The notes under the pieces are model-generated. The model was not told where the DNA came from. It did not search any database and saw nothing but the letters and a program-made list of their open reading frames with translations. A stretch of 64,000 nucleotides of DNA from UBA5078 sp051252515 (lineage in GTDB: Bacteria > Pseudomonadota > Gammaproteobacteria > Pseudomonadales > Pseudohongiellaceae): NCBI GenBank assembly GCA_051252515.1, contig JBPOFS010000002.1, positions 496,001 to 560,000 of the forward strand, given 5' to 3'. Numbering within the stretch: position 1 is the stretch's first letter; every line of letters begins with the position of its first letter. The position numbers and the translations under genes were made by a program. Below, one piece after another: positions 42,591-51,880 of the stretch.

Positions 42591-45575
42591 ATGTCGCTAG
42601 AAAAAAAATCAGGGAAGCTTCCTCGTCGTTTGCTAGGAGCGTTTTGCACGTTGTTGGCGCTATATGTGCTGATCGGATTTTTTGTCATCCCTTCGATCGC
42701 AAAGCGTGAAGCCGTGGCGTTTCTTGATCAACGTTTAGGTGGTCATACACAGATACAGGCTATCGCGCTCAATCCTTTTACTTTTGGATTAAGTATAACT
42801 GGGGCAGCTGTACATGACCCTGATGATAAAGCATTGCTCTCGTTTGATTCTGTTTTCGTAAATTTTGAACCGACAAGTTATCTATCGGGAGCAATAGAGT
42901 TTTCGGAAATTTCAATAGACGGCTTTAATGTGAATTTCCAGCGCTACCCTGATGGCGACACTAATATTGCTCGTGTAGCCCAACGTTGGGCTGAAAGTGC
43001 CGCGCCTGTAGAAACCCCTGAAACTCCTGCGCCCGACTCCGAATTACCTTTGTTGCGAGTGGCGTCTTTGCGCGTCAATGGCGCTAGTGTGGGGATCGTC
43101 GATGATGTCGCAAGCCCCGCATTTAAGACGCTGGTAGAGTCGATCGATTTCGCCTTGGATGATCTAAGCACTGTGCCTAACTCAGCCGCGCAGCAGCAAC
43201 TCACGCTGGCTATCGGTGAAGGCTCGCAATTGCGTTGGTTGGGAGAGCTTACTTTGGCGCCGTTAAGCTCCAAGGGCGAGCTACAATTATTTGGCCCATT
43301 GCCGCAACTAGCCTACCGTTACTTACAAGAGCAAATTCCCGTGGCATTGCGAGGGGGTTGGTTTGATGCCTCGCTTGCTTATGAGTTTTCTTTAACCGAT
43401 GCCGGCGAGGCAGATGTGAAGGTGCAAGCGTTAACCGCGGCGCTGACTAATCTCGATGTGCATGACAAATTATCGGATGCATTATTGCTGCGCTTGCCCG
43501 TTGTTTCTGTGCACGGCGGTACGCTGGATTTATTGCAAAGACAGGTATCGTTGGAGCGAATATTATTGGATCGAGTGCGTGTGGATGTTGAGCGCACTAA
43601 AGGGGGCGTATTGAATTTGCAGCAAGCTTTTTCGAGTGCACCGCAAGAGACTGCAGCGGCCACTCCTGAGCAAACTGATCCTAGTTCAGAGCCAGCCTGG
43701 CGTGTGCAATTATCAGAATTAGCATTAGAGGATTGGGATTTGCGCGTGCGTGACTTGCAACCAGAGCAAGCACTTATTGTCTCGTTGGACTTCAATGCGC
43801 ACGCCGCCAATATTACTAATGCCGACAATGAATCTGCACAACTGAGCACAGACCTAACCCTGAGCTCAGGAGGCACGTTGCAAATACAGGGTGACGTACA
43901 GTTGCTGCCTGAATTTGGGTTTGGTGGCGCCTTAGCGATTGAGTCTCTCGCTCTTCCTGTGATCCAGCCCTATCTTGCCAGTGTGGCTAAGGTGCAACTA
44001 GAAAGCGGCACATTGTCGATCGACGGCAATGTAGCAGCATCGAGTGCCCAGAGTGAATTCAATGGTAATGCGAGTTTAGAGACTCTTGTTATTCGCGACA
44101 CCTTAGAGAACGAAGAGCTGTTTGGTTTGGCTGCCCTGCGGTTTTCAGATTCCGTATTCAGTGTGGGAGACGAGACCCGTATTGATATTGGTGGCATTGA
44201 TGTTCAGGCCCCTTATGCGCGTGTCGAAATCGAAGAGGACGGAAGCAATAATATTAGTCGAGTGCTCATCACCCCTGCGCAAACTGAAGAGTCGCTTGCT
44301 GTAGAGGTCGAGGCTGCGGAGCAAGTGACTGCCACAGAACTGCCTGCTATACGTGTTGAGCAGATCAATTTGAGCGAAGGTCGGGCTGACTTCAGCGATC
44401 ATAGCTTGCCTTTACCCTTTGCGGTTTACATTGAAGGGCTTGGGGGCGATATTTCGGCTTTGTCTACGCGCACAACAGAGCCAGCGCGTATTAACCTTGA
44501 AGGGCAGGTCGATGAGTTCGGGTTGGCGTCAATCACTGGCCGTATTCGCCCACTGGATTACGCGCAATTAACCGAAATCGATTTGTCATTTCTGAACTTG
44601 AACATCCCTTCCTTGTCGCCTTATGTCGTTAAGTTTGCAGGGCGCCGAATCGATAGCGGCGCCTTGGATGTTGATCTGTCTTATCGCATCAACGCAGGGC
44701 AGCTAAATGGCGAGAACGCGATGGTCATGAGAGACCTTGAGTTAGGGGAGCGAATTGTCCATCCGGACGCGATGGATCTTCCATTGGGTTTGGCGATAGC
44801 GTTGCTTAAAGATCGTAACGGCGTGATTGATCTCGACGTGCCGGTAAGCGGTGATCTAGAGAGCCCACAATTCAATTATGGCAATGTGATTCGTACAGCC
44901 TTAGGAAACATCATTCGTAATATTGTAGCCTCGCCCTTTAGTTTCCTCGCTAATTTGGTAGGGGGTGATAGCGAAAGTGATATTGGAGTAATTGAGTTCG
45001 TGCCCGGGCGAGCAGACTTGCAGCCACCAGAGCGTGAAAAGCTGGCGCAGCTGGCAGAGGCATTGTTGCAGCGACCGCAATTAGAGCTAGGATTGCTAGG
45101 ACGTTATTCTGAAGTTGCAGACTCGGCCGTATTGCGAGAGGCCTTTTTTGATTCACGCTTTGAGCTTGCACTAGAAAGCTTGCAACAAGCGCCTAGCGAG
45201 CTCACTCCCGCACTTCTGCGGATACAGCTGTTAGAGCAATTCTATATCGCTCAGGCGGCGCCGGGCGTCGATGCAGAGGCCGACAGGCTCGCAGTAAGGC
45301 AGTCTTTTGTCAGTGTGGATGCTCAGGGCAATGAGCAGTTAGATGACTTGGCCTATAGGCAGGCGTTACGCCGTACATTGATCGAACAAGAAGCGGTCAC
45401 TCAAGATGCTCTGGAGCAGTTGGCCCTAGACCGAGTGAGTGCCATCGTTGAGGCATTGCAGGGATTGGACGCAAGTCTCGTCGACCGAGTACAAACCCTT
45501 GCCGGGCAAGGGGAGGTGGCGCTTAGTGATGATCGTGTGCCGTTCGCTTTGGAGCTCTCTGCTGCCGCACGCTAG
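42591..45575 (+). CDS. DUF748 / AsmA-like envelope protein
   Basis: A 994-residue protein with an N-terminal membrane anchor (~residues 14-36) and a long periplasmic part of repeated beta-strand segments, like AsmA/TamB-type lipid-transfer proteins. DUF748 landmarks: IPSIAKREAVAFLDQRLGGH near the N-terminus, DLSYRINAGQLNGENAMVMR and DRNGVIDLDVPVSGDLESPQ in the C-terminal half, and GVIEFVPGRADLQPPEREKL, an OmpA-like linker. A weak repeat (~residues 135-165 and 355-385) pairs SLRV..A..GIVDDVA and LALEDWDLRVRDLQ. It starts 13 bp after gap, after GAGAGGG, and may share its transcript. Likely role: envelope lipid homeostasis (inferred). Confidence 0.82.
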   Translation: MSLEKKSGKLPRRLLGAFCTLLALYVLIGFFVIPSIAKREAVAFLDQRLGGHTQIQAIALNPFTFGLSITGAAVHDPDDKALLSFDSVFVNFEPTSYLSGAIEFSEISIDGFNVNFQRYPDGDTNIARVAQRWAESAAPVETPETPAPDSELPLLRVASLRVNGASVGIVDDVASPAFKTLVESIDFALDDLSTVPNSAAQQQLTLAIGEGSQLRWLGELTLAPLSSKGELQLFGPLPQLAYRYLQEQIPVALRGGWFDASLAYEFSLTDAGEADVKVQALTAALTNLDVHDKLSDALLLRLPVVSVHGGTLDLLQRQVSLERILLDRVRVDVERTKGGVLNLQQAFSSAPQETAAATPEQTDPSSEPAWRVQLSELALEDWDLRVRDLQPEQALIVSLDFNAHAANITNADNESAQLSTDLTLSSGGTLQIQGDVQLLPEFGFGGALAIESLALPVIQPYLASVAKVQLESGTLSIDGNVAASSAQSEFNGNASLETLVIRDTLENEELFGLAALRFSDSVFSVGDETRIDIGGIDVQAPYARVEIEEDGSNNISRVLITPAQTEESLAVEVEAAEQVTATELPAIRVEQINLSEGRADFSDHSLPLPFAVYIEGLGGDISALSTRTTEPARINLEGQVDEFGLASITGRIRPLDYAQLTEIDLSFLNLNIPSLSPYVVKFAGRRIDSGALDVDLSYRINAGQLNGENAMVMRDLELGERIVHPDAMDLPLGLAIALLKDRNGVIDLDVPVSGDLESPQFNYGNVIRTALGNIIRNIVASPFSFLANLVGGDSESDIGVIEFVPGRADLQPPEREKLAQLAEALLQRPQLELGLLGRYSEVADSAVLREAFFDSRFELALESLQQAPSELTPALLRIQLLEQFYIAQAAPGVDAEADRLAVRQSFVSVDAQGNEQLDDLAYRQALRRTLIEQEAVTQDALEQLALDRVSAIVEALQGLDASLVDRVQTLAGQGEVALSDDRVPFALELSAAAR

Positions 45576-45686
45576 GGAGTTCGCAAAGTTTTGAAGTGAT
45601 ATCTCCATGGGTATGCGGACTAGGCCTGTGGTAGGATTGCACAACAAATTAGATCTTCATTGCCACACAGATTACTCAGGTTAAGC

Positions 45687-46838
45687 ATGCAGTCCTCGTT
45701 AATACCCGAACGCCCTCTTGTTATATCGCCGACTCTTGCCGCCACTATTGGCTTAGAGGAAGCGGTGCTTCTGCACGTGTTGACGGAGCTGATGGTGCAT
45801 CGTAAACAGCGGGTAAAGGATCGGCTACGGTGGGTCGAACTATCACAAGATGATATGAGTGCTGCACTGCCTTTTTGGGCCTTGATCGACATAAAGCGTG
45901 TACAAAAAAGCCTGCAGGACTTAGGAATGATTTTGCTAGACCCTCAAACAGGGCAGCAAGATAGTTGTTATTTCGCCGTGAATCAGCGCATAGAAGACGG
46001 GGAGGCTCCTGCCTCAACGCCTGCGTATTCAGCGAAGGAAGTGCGACGCGAGCCATCGGTGAGCTCGCAGCCCGCAGCACAGGCTGGCGCGACCTACATC
46101 TCCCCGAATTGGCAGCCGGGAGATGACTGGATCAAGCAGTGCCGGCAGCAAAATATTCCCGAAGAATTCGTTCATGACTTAGTGCCAGGGTTTGTGATGT
46201 ATTGGCGTGAGCGCAAACAAGCGCGATTCTCTTGGGGTAATGCGTTTTATAAGTTTGTCCTACGGGAGTGGCGCACAGAGCAAACACGTCGTGGCGCCCG
46301 AGAGCTAGAGACCGAGATGTCTGCGCAGTGGTGGCCAAACGAGGACGCATTAAATATTCTCGTTAACGCCGGAATCAATGCGGCGTTTATCGAGGATGCT
46401 ATCCCTGAGTTTGTTTTGTATTGGCGCGAACGCGGTGCGTTAAATGGAGCGTGGAATACGCGTTTTATTGAACATATTCGGCGTCAATGGGGTAAGTACT
46501 CTGCATCGATAGAATTCGACACGCAGCCAAGGCGAATCGCTGATGACTGGCAGCCTAGTCCGGAATGCTTTGATATTCTGCACATGGCTGAAATCGACGA
46601 GACCTTTGCACGAGAAAAAGTCAGTGAATTTGTTTTGTATTGGCGCGATACCAACCAGGTCCATGCTTCATGGAACACGCGCTTTCTACAATTTATAAAA
46701 TACCAATGGGCAAGGCGACTAGAATCGTCACAGAACTTGAGTCTTAAGAATGCAGAAAATCAATCATCTACTGGCAAAGGCAAACAAGACCTTGGCCAAG
46801 CCTTCCAGCGATTCACAGACAGAAGCTGGGCAGAATAG
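45687..46838 (+). CDS. DnaT-like protein with three DNA-binding repeats
   Basis: A 383-residue protein. Residues ~6-105 look like a winged-helix domain (ISPTLAATIGLEEAVLLHVL). Then come three repeats of about 60 residues resembling the C-terminal ssDNA-binding domain of primosomal DnaT: ~141-198, 214-269 and 287-343. Each runs W-x-P, a helix, EFVLYWRE, a variable loop, SWNxRF, and a closing W. E. coli DnaT has one such domain. The start ATG after CAGG was preferred over one nine codons earlier. It overlaps the lambda-P-like gene by 89 bp. A primosome role is inferred. Confidence 0.78.
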   Translation: MQSSLIPERPLVISPTLAATIGLEEAVLLHVLTELMVHRKQRVKDRLRWVELSQDDMSAALPFWALIDIKRVQKSLQDLGMILLDPQTGQQDSCYFAVNQRIEDGEAPASTPAYSAKEVRREPSVSSQPAAQAGATYISPNWQPGDDWIKQCRQQNIPEEFVHDLVPGFVMYWRERKQARFSWGNAFYKFVLREWRTEQTRRGARELETEMSAQWWPNEDALNILVNAGINAAFIEDAIPEFVLYWRERGALNGAWNTRFIEHIRRQWGKYSASIEFDTQPRRIADDWQPSPECFDILHMAEIDETFAREKVSEFVLYWRDTNQVHASWNTRFLQFIKYQWARRLESSQNLSLKNAENQSSTGKGKQDLGQAFQRFTDRSWAE

Positions 46839-47430
46839 TACCGACTCTCAGTCGAATGCTCAGGCTGGCCCCGATCTTGTTGATGCAATCAATCAGTTGT
46901 TTGCTGAGTTTGAGATTGCCTATCACAATCAATACTACAAAGCGTATAGCTCTGAAGAGCGCCTAATATTGGCCAAAAAATATTGGCTTAGTTGCTTGAG
47001 TAGTTATGCGCCTGCGCAAATTGCGGCAGCAGCAAGGCAGGTAGTAAAAAAGCACGATTTTCTGCCTACTGTGTCAGTGGTGGTGCGGGCCTGTGAAGAT
47101 GGAGCAACGCTGTTTGGCTTGCCTCCTGTACGTGATGCTTATATTGAGGCTTGTCGCGCACCCTCGCCTAAGGCTGGAGCGAAGTGGAGTCATGAGGCTG
47201 TGTATTTTGCGGGCAAAGCCGCTGGTTGGTTTCAGTTGGCATCTGAGCCTGAAGATAAAGTACTGCCCTTGTTCGAGTATTACTACCAAGAACTTTGTAA
47301 GCGCGTCCTACGTGGCGAAACACTGGCGACGCCACAACCTGCCGCCATTCCTGCGCATATTCCAAAGCCTCTTACGGGTAGCGAAAACCATGAGCGCATG
47401 CAGAAGCTACGAAAAGAATTAGATCTTTAA
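46750..47430 (+). CDS. Phage lambda P-like replication protein
   Basis: A 226-residue protein resembling replication protein P of lambda, which loads DnaB helicase. The recognisable part is LVDAINQLFAEFEIAYHNQY, then LILAKKYWLSCLSSYAPAQI and VKKHDFLPTVSVVVRACED, with DAYIEACRAP after. The N-terminal ~40 residues are polar and weakly constrained. The start lies 89 bp inside the upstream gene; a TTG at 46792 is the only other option, so a long overlap is unavoidable. No phage genes surround it; this looks like a chromosomal pair that works with the DnaT-like protein and DnaB (inferred). Confidence 0.75.
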   Translation: MQKINHLLAKANKTLAKPSSDSQTEAGQNSTDSQSNAQAGPDLVDAINQLFAEFEIAYHNQYYKAYSSEERLILAKKYWLSCLSSYAPAQIAAAARQVVKKHDFLPTVSVVVRACEDGATLFGLPPVRDAYIEACRAPSPKAGAKWSHEAVYFAGKAAGWFQLASEPEDKVLPLFEYYYQELCKRVLRGETLATPQPAAIPAHIPKPLTGSENHERMQKLRKELDL

Positions 47431-47456
47431 TTTGGCTGCGCCTCGCGACCCTGAAT

Positions 47457-48539
47457 CTATTTTTCGGGTTCAGGCGCATCACTTAGCTGAACATCTTGTT
47501 GCTGTGTGATATCACGAGCCCACTCTTTATCGTCACCCTCTGGCTTTAAACCGGACTGAGAATCTAACGGTTTTTCGTTAAAACTGAGTGTGGCGAATAA
47601 AGCGAAATGATCAGAGCCAATTGAGGGGAGTCGTCTAATATTGGCCAAACAAAAATGGGCGCTATGGAATAGATGGTCTAAAGGCCAGCGCAAAAAAGGG
47701 TAGTCAACATGGAAGGTGTTGAACATTCCTCTTCCGACCCGTGGGTCTAATAGTTTGCTGATTTTTCGAAACAAACGTGTGGTAGAAGACCAAGCCACAT
47801 CATTTAAATCCCCTGTTACTATGACTGGATACTCGCTTTGAGCAACACTGCGGGCGATCAACATCAGCTCTGCATCTCGCTCGCCTGACTCTGCGTTTTC
47901 TGTGGGACTTGGCGGGGCAGGGTGCAAACAATGCATCCGTACTTTGCTGCCATTGGGGAGCTCTAGTAGTCCATGTATCGAGGGCACGTCTTTCTCGATG
48001 AGAAACGAAATTTCCGTTTCGCGTAAAGGCAGGCGAGAATACACGTGCATCCCATAGAGGTTATCTAATGGACATTTCACGCTAAAGGGCATGGTTTCTG
48101 TGAGCGTGTCCAGTTGTTGCTCCCACCACTTGTCTGACTCAAGGGTCACTAAGATGTCTGGCTGGTGTTCAGCTACGTGAGCGAGTAAGGCAGGAGCGTT
48201 GCGATTGGAGGTCAGCACGTTGGCGGTCATAATGCTGATGCGTTGCTCAGCACTTTTACTGTCGCAGCTTTTAACTTCTTTGGGCCACAGAAGTGTATAG
48301 GGCGCAATCCACCATGCCTGCCAGCCGAAACACAATGCGTTGCTTAGTAAAAGCAAACAATTACTCAGCACCGTAAAGTCGAGGAACACGCACTGAGTGA
48401 CGATAAGTGCGGCGGCCAGTGCTGCAAATTGAAGGCGTGGGAAATCGAGCCCGCGGATGACCCAGTGCGGATGACGCCACAGAGGAAGTAAGGTCACCAC
48501 GAGAACGAGGAGTGAAATAATGGCTAAGGCAATCGTCAT
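47457..48539 (-). CDS. Membrane-anchored endonuclease/exonuclease/phosphatase family protein
   Basis: A 360-residue protein with three predicted N-terminal membrane helices (~residues 3-22, 36-55, 58-80) and a C-terminal EEP domain. The domain shows ISIMTANVLTSNRN (metal-binding Asn), LESDKWWEQQL (Glu ligand), LHPAPPSP, VIVTGDLNDVAWSST (Asp/Asn catalytic) and GSDHFALFATL (catalytic His). The active site looks complete. Related proteins act on phospholipids, nucleic acids or phosphoesters; the membrane anchor points to an envelope substrate, but no specific one can be named. The tail (~45 residues) is polar. Confidence 0.85.
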   Translation of the reverse strand: MTIALAIISLLVLVVTLLPLWRHPHWVIRGLDFPRLQFAALAAALIVTQCVFLDFTVLSNCLLLLSNALCFGWQAWWIAPYTLLWPKEVKSCDSKSAEQRISIMTANVLTSNRNAPALLAHVAEHQPDILVTLESDKWWEQQLDTLTETMPFSVKCPLDNLYGMHVYSRLPLRETEISFLIEKDVPSIHGLLELPNGSKVRMHCLHPAPPSPTENAESGERDAELMLIARSVAQSEYPVIVTGDLNDVAWSSTTRLFRKISKLLDPRVGRGMFNTFHVDYPFLRWPLDHLFHSAHFCLANIRRLPSIGSDHFALFATLSFNEKPLDSQSGLKPEGDDKEWARDITQQQDVQLSDAPEPEK

Positions 48540-48558
48540 ACGTCATTACTCTACTGCC

Positions 48559-48602
48559 TTGCCGCTGAGAGCGCACAAAATTTTGTATGCTCTCAGCGGC
48601 AA
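48559..48602. repeat. 44-bp near-perfect palindrome downstream of ettA
   Basis: TTGCCGCTGAGAGC (48559-48572) and GCTCTCAGCGGCAA (48589-48602) are perfect inverted arms. After a two-base mismatch the centre ACAAAATTTTGT (48575-48586) is itself palindromic. Only 20 bp separate it from the next minus-strand start, and there is no T-run after it, so it is a poor classical terminator but may block readthrough or protect the ettA mRNA end. Confidence 0.6.
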
Positions 48603-48611
48603 ACGACAAAG

Positions 48612-50279
48612 TTACGCCAGTTTCTTGTACTTCATACGAGTCGGGTGCGCTTGATCCCCGGTGCGTTTTTTGCGATCAGTTTCATAATCGCTGTAATTGC
48701 CTTCATGGAAAACCACTTGGCTTTCGCCTTCGAACGCCAAGATGTGGGTGCAGAGGCGATCAAGGAACCAGCGATCGTGCGAGACAATAATGGCATTGCC
48801 TGGGAAGTTTAAAATACCCTCTTCCAATGCGCGTAGTGTTTCTACATCGAGATCGTTGGTCGGTTCGTCCAAGAGCAATACGTTGGCGCCACGCTTTAAG
48901 AGTTTGGCTAAATGTAGCCGGTTGCGCTCGCCGCCGGAGAGATCTTTCACGAATTTCTGCTGATCGCCGCCGCGGAAATTAAACCGGCTAGCATAAGAGC
49001 GCGACTGCACTTCGTAGCGGCCAATTTGCAAGATGTCTTGTCCGCCAGATATCTCTTCCCAGACGGTGACGTTGTCATCAAGCGCGTCTCGGCTTTGATC
49101 GACATAAGCAAGCTCCACTGTGTCACCTAAACGAATGCTGCCGCTGTCGGGCTTCTCTTGCCCCACTAGCATGCGTAGGAATGTGGTTTTACCAGCGCCA
49201 TTGCCGCCGACAATTCCGACGATGCTGCCTTTGGGAATGCTGAAGCTTAGGTTGTCGATCAGCGTGCGATCGCCGAAGCCTTTGCACAGTCCTTCGACTT
49301 CAATCACAACATCGCCAAGGCGAGGGCCTGGTGGGATGTAGAGCTCTGTCGTTTCATTACGTTTCTGGAAGTCCTGAGAGTTAAGCTCTTCAAATCGGGC
49401 TAAGCGAGCCTTGCTCTTGGCTTGGCGGCCTTTAGGGTTTGCGCGAACCCATTCGAGCTCTGATTTGATTGTGCGCTCGCGAGCGGCCTCCTGCTTGGAT
49501 TCTGTCGCAAGACGTTGCTCTTTGGTTTCAAGCCATGTGGTGTAATTGCCTTCGTAGGGGATGCCATGGCCGCGGTCGAGTTCGAGGATCCAACCTGCGG
49601 CGTTATCTAGGAAATAACGGTCGTGGGTAATCGCCACGACAGTGCCCGGATAATCTTGCAGGAATCGCTCTAGCCAACCTACGCTTTCGGCGTCGAGATG
49701 GTTAGTTGGCTCGTCTAGTAGCAGCATGTCCGGTTTGGACAATAGTAACCGGCAAAGGGCGACGCGACGTTTTTCACCACCGGATAAGGTGCTGACATCA
49801 GCGTCCCAAGGCGGCAAGCGTAAAGCATCGGCGGCGATCTCTAGCTTGCGCTCAATGTCCCAACCTTCACCTGCGTCTATCGCATTTTGCAGTTCGCCCT
49901 GTTTCTCTAGCAGTTCATTCATTTCGTCGTCGCTCATGGGCTCCGCGAAACGGTCACTGATGGCATTGAACTGTTCGATTAAACCCATGATCTCGCTAAT
50001 GCCTTCCTCAACATTGCCGCGCACATCTTTCTCGGTGTTTAGCGCGGGTTCTTGCGGGAGATAACCGATATTGATGTCCGTTTGTGCACGCGCCTCGCCA
50101 TGATGCTCTGTGTCGAGACCCGCCATGATGCGCAGTAGCGTCGACTTGCCTGAGCCATTGAGGCCGAGCACACCGATCTTGGCGCCAGGGAAGAATGAAA
50201 GGGAGATATCTTTGAGGATTTCGCGCTTAGGCGGGACTATTTTTCCCACCTGATGCATGGTGTAGACGAACTGTGCCAT
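48612..50279 (-). CDS. ettA: Energy-dependent translational throttle protein EttA
   Basis: ABC-F protein that binds the ribosomal E site and gates the first elongation step according to the ATP/ADP ratio. Two ABC domains: Walker A GLNGSGKST and GGNGAGKTT, signatures LSGGEKRRVALCRLLL and LSGGERNRLHLAKLL, Walker B LLLDEPTNHLD and LLLDEPTNDLD. The arm and the P-site tRNA-interaction linker (ELEWVRANPKGRQAKSKARL) are present. The 555 residues equal E. coli EttA. The start has AGGAAGGA upstream. It is divergent from glyA. Confidence 0.97.
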   Translation of the reverse strand: MAQFVYTMHQVGKIVPPKREILKDISLSFFPGAKIGVLGLNGSGKSTLLRIMAGLDTEHHGEARAQTDINIGYLPQEPALNTEKDVRGNVEEGISEIMGLIEQFNAISDRFAEPMSDDEMNELLEKQGELQNAIDAGEGWDIERKLEIAADALRLPPWDADVSTLSGGEKRRVALCRLLLSKPDMLLLDEPTNHLDAESVGWLERFLQDYPGTVVAITHDRYFLDNAAGWILELDRGHGIPYEGNYTTWLETKEQRLATESKQEAARERTIKSELEWVRANPKGRQAKSKARLARFEELNSQDFQKRNETTELYIPPGPRLGDVVIEVEGLCKGFGDRTLIDNLSFSIPKGSIVGIVGGNGAGKTTFLRMLVGQEKPDSGSIRLGDTVELAYVDQSRDALDDNVTVWEEISGGQDILQIGRYEVQSRSYASRFNFRGGDQQKFVKDLSGGERNRLHLAKLLKRGANVLLLDEPTNDLDVETLRALEEGILNFPGNAIIVSHDRWFLDRLCTHILAFEGESQVVFHEGNYSDYETDRKKRTGDQAHPTRMKYKKLA

Positions 50280-50443
50280 GAAGGTCCTTCCTGACTAAGT
50301 GTAAAGATTGCTTGAGCGCCTTATTCGGTGCCGTTTCGCTAGTTATTATGGCATAAATTCTTAAGGTAATTGAGCTGTCACCGCAGGAAGTAATCGTGAA
50401 TGAGTCGCAAGGGGGCAAAGTGAGCTTCGGGGGGAGCAACAAT

Positions 50444-50475
50444 TTGACAAGATGCAGTCAATTCATAGTAATAAT
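50444..50475 (+). promoter_or_regulatory. Predicted promoter of glyA
   Basis: A perfect -35 TTGACA (50444-50449) precedes an AT-rich TAGTAATAAT (50466-50475) at 16-19 bp spacing. The -10 match is imperfect. It lies ~110 bp upstream of glyA in the 308-bp divergent gap with ettA; the rest of the gap shows no gene. Confidence 0.45.
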
Positions 50476-50587
50476 GCAAAAATATCAGGCGTAAACACGG
50501 TTTTTAGGCAACTAATAGGATGCCCCGCCTAGGGTCATGCTGTAAAATGGCGCTCCACTGAAACTTTGCCAGACTACGGGGAACTGA

Positions 50588-51841
50588 ATGTTTAGTCGCG
50601 ATATGACCATTGCCGGATTTGATCCTGAACTCGATGCCGCTATCAATGCTGAGGCCTTGCGCCAAGAGCAACACATCGAACTAATAGCCTCTGAGAACTA
50701 CACTAGTCCTCGTGTCATGGAAGCCCAAGGGACCGTGCTGACAAACAAATATGCCGAAGGCTATCCGGGCAAGCGCTATTACGGCGGCTGCGAGCATGTT
50801 GATGTTGTCGAAACCCTCGCAATCGAGCGTGTTAAAAAGCTTTTCGGTGCCGATTACGCCAATGTGCAGCCACACTCTGGCTCACAGGCCAATGCGGCCG
50901 TGTATATGGCCCTTCTTAAGCCGGGCGAAACAGTGCTTGGGATGAGCTTGGCCGATGGTGGTCATTTGACTCACGGAGCAAGTGTTAGTTTTTCTGGTCG
51001 TATCTACAACGCAGTGCAATACGGTCTGAACAAGGACACGGGCGAGATCGACTATGAGCAAGTGGAAGCCTTGGCTATTGAGCATAAGCCGCGCATGATC
51101 ATGGCGGGTTTCTCCGCGTATTCACGCGTTGTGGATTGGCAGCGTTTTCGTGAAATTGCAGACAAAGTAGGCGCTTACTTTGTCGTAGATATGGCGCACG
51201 TCGCCGGTCTTATCGCTGCAGGGGTTTACCCAAGCCCTGTCAATATTGCTGATGTTACGACGTCAACAACGCATAAAACTCTTGGCGGCCCACGTGGCGG
51301 AATCATCCTTGCCCGTGCAAACCCAGAGCTTGAAAAGAAACTAAATTTCGCTGTATTCCCAGAAAGCCAGGGCGGCCCATTGATGCATGTCATCGCGGCA
51401 AAAGCGGTGTGTTTCAAAGAGGCGATGAGCCCTGAGTTTAAAGTGTACCAGCAGCAAGTGGTCAAAAACGCTCAGGCTATGGCTAAAGGGTTTATGGATC
51501 GAGGCTATGATGTTGTGTCCAATGGCACAGACGATCACCTATTCCTGTTGAGCTTGGTAAAACAAGAGATCACAGGGAAAGACGCTGATGCAGCGCTTGG
51601 GCGAGCCAATATCACAGTGAACAAAAATGCTGTGCCAAATGATCCGCGTCCGCCATTCGTCACTAGCGGCTTACGCATCGGCTCCCCTGCGGTTACGCGT
51701 CGTGGTTTCAAAGAAGCTGAAGTAAAAGAGTTAACGACTTGGATCTGTGATGTGTTGGATAACATCGAAGACGAAAGCGTTATCGAAGCTGTGAAGGCGA
51801 AAGTGTTAGCGTTATGCGCACGTTTCCCTGTCTATAGCTGA
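50588..51841 (+). CDS. glyA: Serine hydroxymethyltransferase
   Basis: PLP enzyme converting serine and tetrahydrofolate to glycine and methylene-THF. The PLP lysine is in TTSTTHKTLGGPRGG; the N-terminal IELIASENYTSPRVMEAQGT, the VNVQPHSGSQAN-type segment (YANVQPHSGSQANAAVY) and DMAHVAGLIAAG are present. The 417 residues match E. coli GlyA (417). The preceding promoter is its own, and nrdR follows 39 bp on, a common gammaproteobacterial arrangement. The start ATG has GGGGAAC upstream. Confidence 0.97.
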   Translation: MFSRDMTIAGFDPELDAAINAEALRQEQHIELIASENYTSPRVMEAQGTVLTNKYAEGYPGKRYYGGCEHVDVVETLAIERVKKLFGADYANVQPHSGSQANAAVYMALLKPGETVLGMSLADGGHLTHGASVSFSGRIYNAVQYGLNKDTGEIDYEQVEALAIEHKPRMIMAGFSAYSRVVDWQRFREIADKVGAYFVVDMAHVAGLIAAGVYPSPVNIADVTTSTTHKTLGGPRGGIILARANPELEKKLNFAVFPESQGGPLMHVIAAKAVCFKEAMSPEFKVYQQQVVKNAQAMAKGFMDRGYDVVSNGTDDHLFLLSLVKQEITGKDADAALGRANITVNKNAVPNDPRPPFVTSGLRIGSPAVTRRGFKEAEVKELTTWICDVLDNIEDESVIEAVKAKVLALCARFPVYS

Positions 51842-51880
51842 TCGATTGTGTCGCCTATGTGCGACTCTTAGGAACCGCTT

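Noticed and set aside
45687..47430. Prophage remnant explanation of the DnaT/lambda-P pair
   Set aside because: Flanking genes are ordinary chromosomal ones (gap, DUF748, EEP protein, ettA), and no integrase, attachment repeat or structural phage gene is seen.
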